DNA of 16,999 nucleotides from the NCBI GenBank assembly GCA_900545865.1, contig URAN01000064.1, forward strand, positions 1 to 16,999, in the 5' to 3' direction. Within the stretch, counting starts at the first letter, position 1. Each line of letters starts with the position of its first letter. Below are positions 16,548 to 16,999 of this stretch, piece by piece. The notes under the pieces were generated by a model, which had not been told where the DNA came from, did no database searches, and saw only the letters and a list, made by a program, of their open reading frames with translations. Source of the DNA: an uncultured Eubacteriales bacterium. GTDB taxonomy: Bacteria; Bacillota; Clostridia; Monoglobales; Monoglobaceae. The translations under genes and the position numbers were made by a program.

Positions 16548-16576
16548 TTGACATAAAATATATGCGATGCTATAAT
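16548..16576 (+). promoter_or_regulatory. optimal consensus promoter with extended -10 for the glycosidase gene
   Basis: TTGACA (16548-16553), exactly 17 bases, TATAAT (16571-16576), with TGC immediately before the -10 forming an extended -10 element. All twelve hexamer positions match the sigma-70/SigA consensus. Transcription would start near 16583, giving a leader of about 35 bases with AGGAG at 16602-16606, 11 bases before ATG. Confidence 0.88.
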
Positions 16577-16617
16577 ATGCCATATAAAATTTTCCGATAA
16601 AAGGAGCGGTTAATATT

Positions 16618-16999
16618 ATGGAGAATATTAAAGTTGATTTCTCGGCTGATACGGGAAAAGTCAAACCTATGCATGCGGTAAATAACGGACCTGTATACAA
16701 ATTCACGGTTGACCAGAGGATAACGAACATTGACGCTTTTAAAGAGGCGGAAATCCCATATGCAAGAACGCACGATGCTGCATTCTGTTCGGCTTATGGC
16801 GGTGAGCATATAGTCGATATTCTTGCGATCTTTCCCGATTTTGATAAAGATGCGACAGCCCCCGAATCTTATGATTTTACATTAACGGACGAATATCTTA
16901 AAGTGATGATATATGCAGGTGTAAAGCCGTTTTATCGTCTCGGCTCAAAGATTGAGCATTGGCCGAAAAAATACGGCACTTTGCCGCCTAAAGACTTTC
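16618..16999 (+). CDS. cytoplasmic GH39/XynB-like glycosidase, 5' part only (cut by window end)
   Basis: Open reading frame of 127 codons plus one base that runs off the window end. There is no signal peptide (MENIKVDFSADTGKVKPM), so the enzyme should act inside the cell. The segments VKPMHAVNNGPV, EIPYARTHDAAF, YGGEHIVDILAIFPDF and KPFYRLGSKIEHWPKKYG match the N-terminal barrel of a GH39/XynB-like family common in Firmicutes, predicted to hydrolyse short glycosides. The catalytic Asn-Glu motif and nucleophile lie beyond the window, so activity cannot be judged. It has its own very strong promoter and an upstream operator-like array. Functionally it would complement the secreted hydrolases at 59-12937 by finishing imported oligosaccharides; that link is inference. 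Confidence 0.8.
   Translation, partial: MENIKVDFSADTGKVKPMHAVNNGPVYKFTVDQRITNIDAFKEAEIPYARTHDAAFCSAYGGEHIVDILAIFPDFDKDATAPESYDFTLTDEYLKVMIYAGVKPFYRLGSKIEHWPKKYGTLPPKDF

Overview
The window reads like a chromosomal segment of a fibre-degrading anaerobic Firmicute (Clostridia class). The reasons are strong GGAGG-type ribosome binding sites, consensus TTGACA/TATAAT promoters, moderate-to-low GC, S-layer homology (SLH) proteins and large multidomain secreted glycoside hydrolases. A relative of gut pectin or hemicellulose specialists such as Monoglobus would fit, but that is inference; the sequence alone does not fix the genus.

Region 1 (59-12937, + strand) is a tight four-gene cluster with gaps of 15-44 bases. 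It encodes (i) a secreted clan GH-A (GH39/GH5-like) hydrolase with a LamG-like N-terminus and a CBM9-like C-terminus; (ii) a non-catalytic surface protein with a LamG-like domain, Ig-like domains, a helical region, a Gly/Ser linker and three C-terminal SLH domains; (iii) a second SLH protein with the SLH domains at its N-terminus, followed by about 690 residues of unrecognised beta-rich repeats; (iv) a second GH-A hydrolase, paralogous to the first in its N-terminal two thirds, ending in another LamG-like domain. A shared bidirectional terminator separates this cluster from a convergent AraC-family regulator (12992-13894, - strand), the obvious candidate regulator. Together this looks like a Gram-positive glycan-utilisation locus in which enzymes work beside cell-wall-anchored proteins that may bind glycan.

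Region 2 (about 14208-16357, + strand) is a small accessory island that appears more AT-rich by eye. It holds a consensus promoter with a perfect internal palindrome, a truncated Phd/YefM-type antitoxin of 45 residues with no toxin gene, an MmcQ/YjbR-family protein, and an AAA-type ATPase with a C-terminal DUF234/PD-(D/E)XK-like region. The ATPase has its own consensus promoter spanned by a long palindrome.

Region 3 (16358-16999) has three inverted repeats, then an optimal extended -10 promoter preceded by helically phased TACGAWW repeats. It drives a cytoplasmic GH39/XynB-like glycosidase cut by the window end. This suggests the island sits between two parts of a larger carbohydrate-use region, with extracellular enzymes upstream and an intracellular enzyme downstream.
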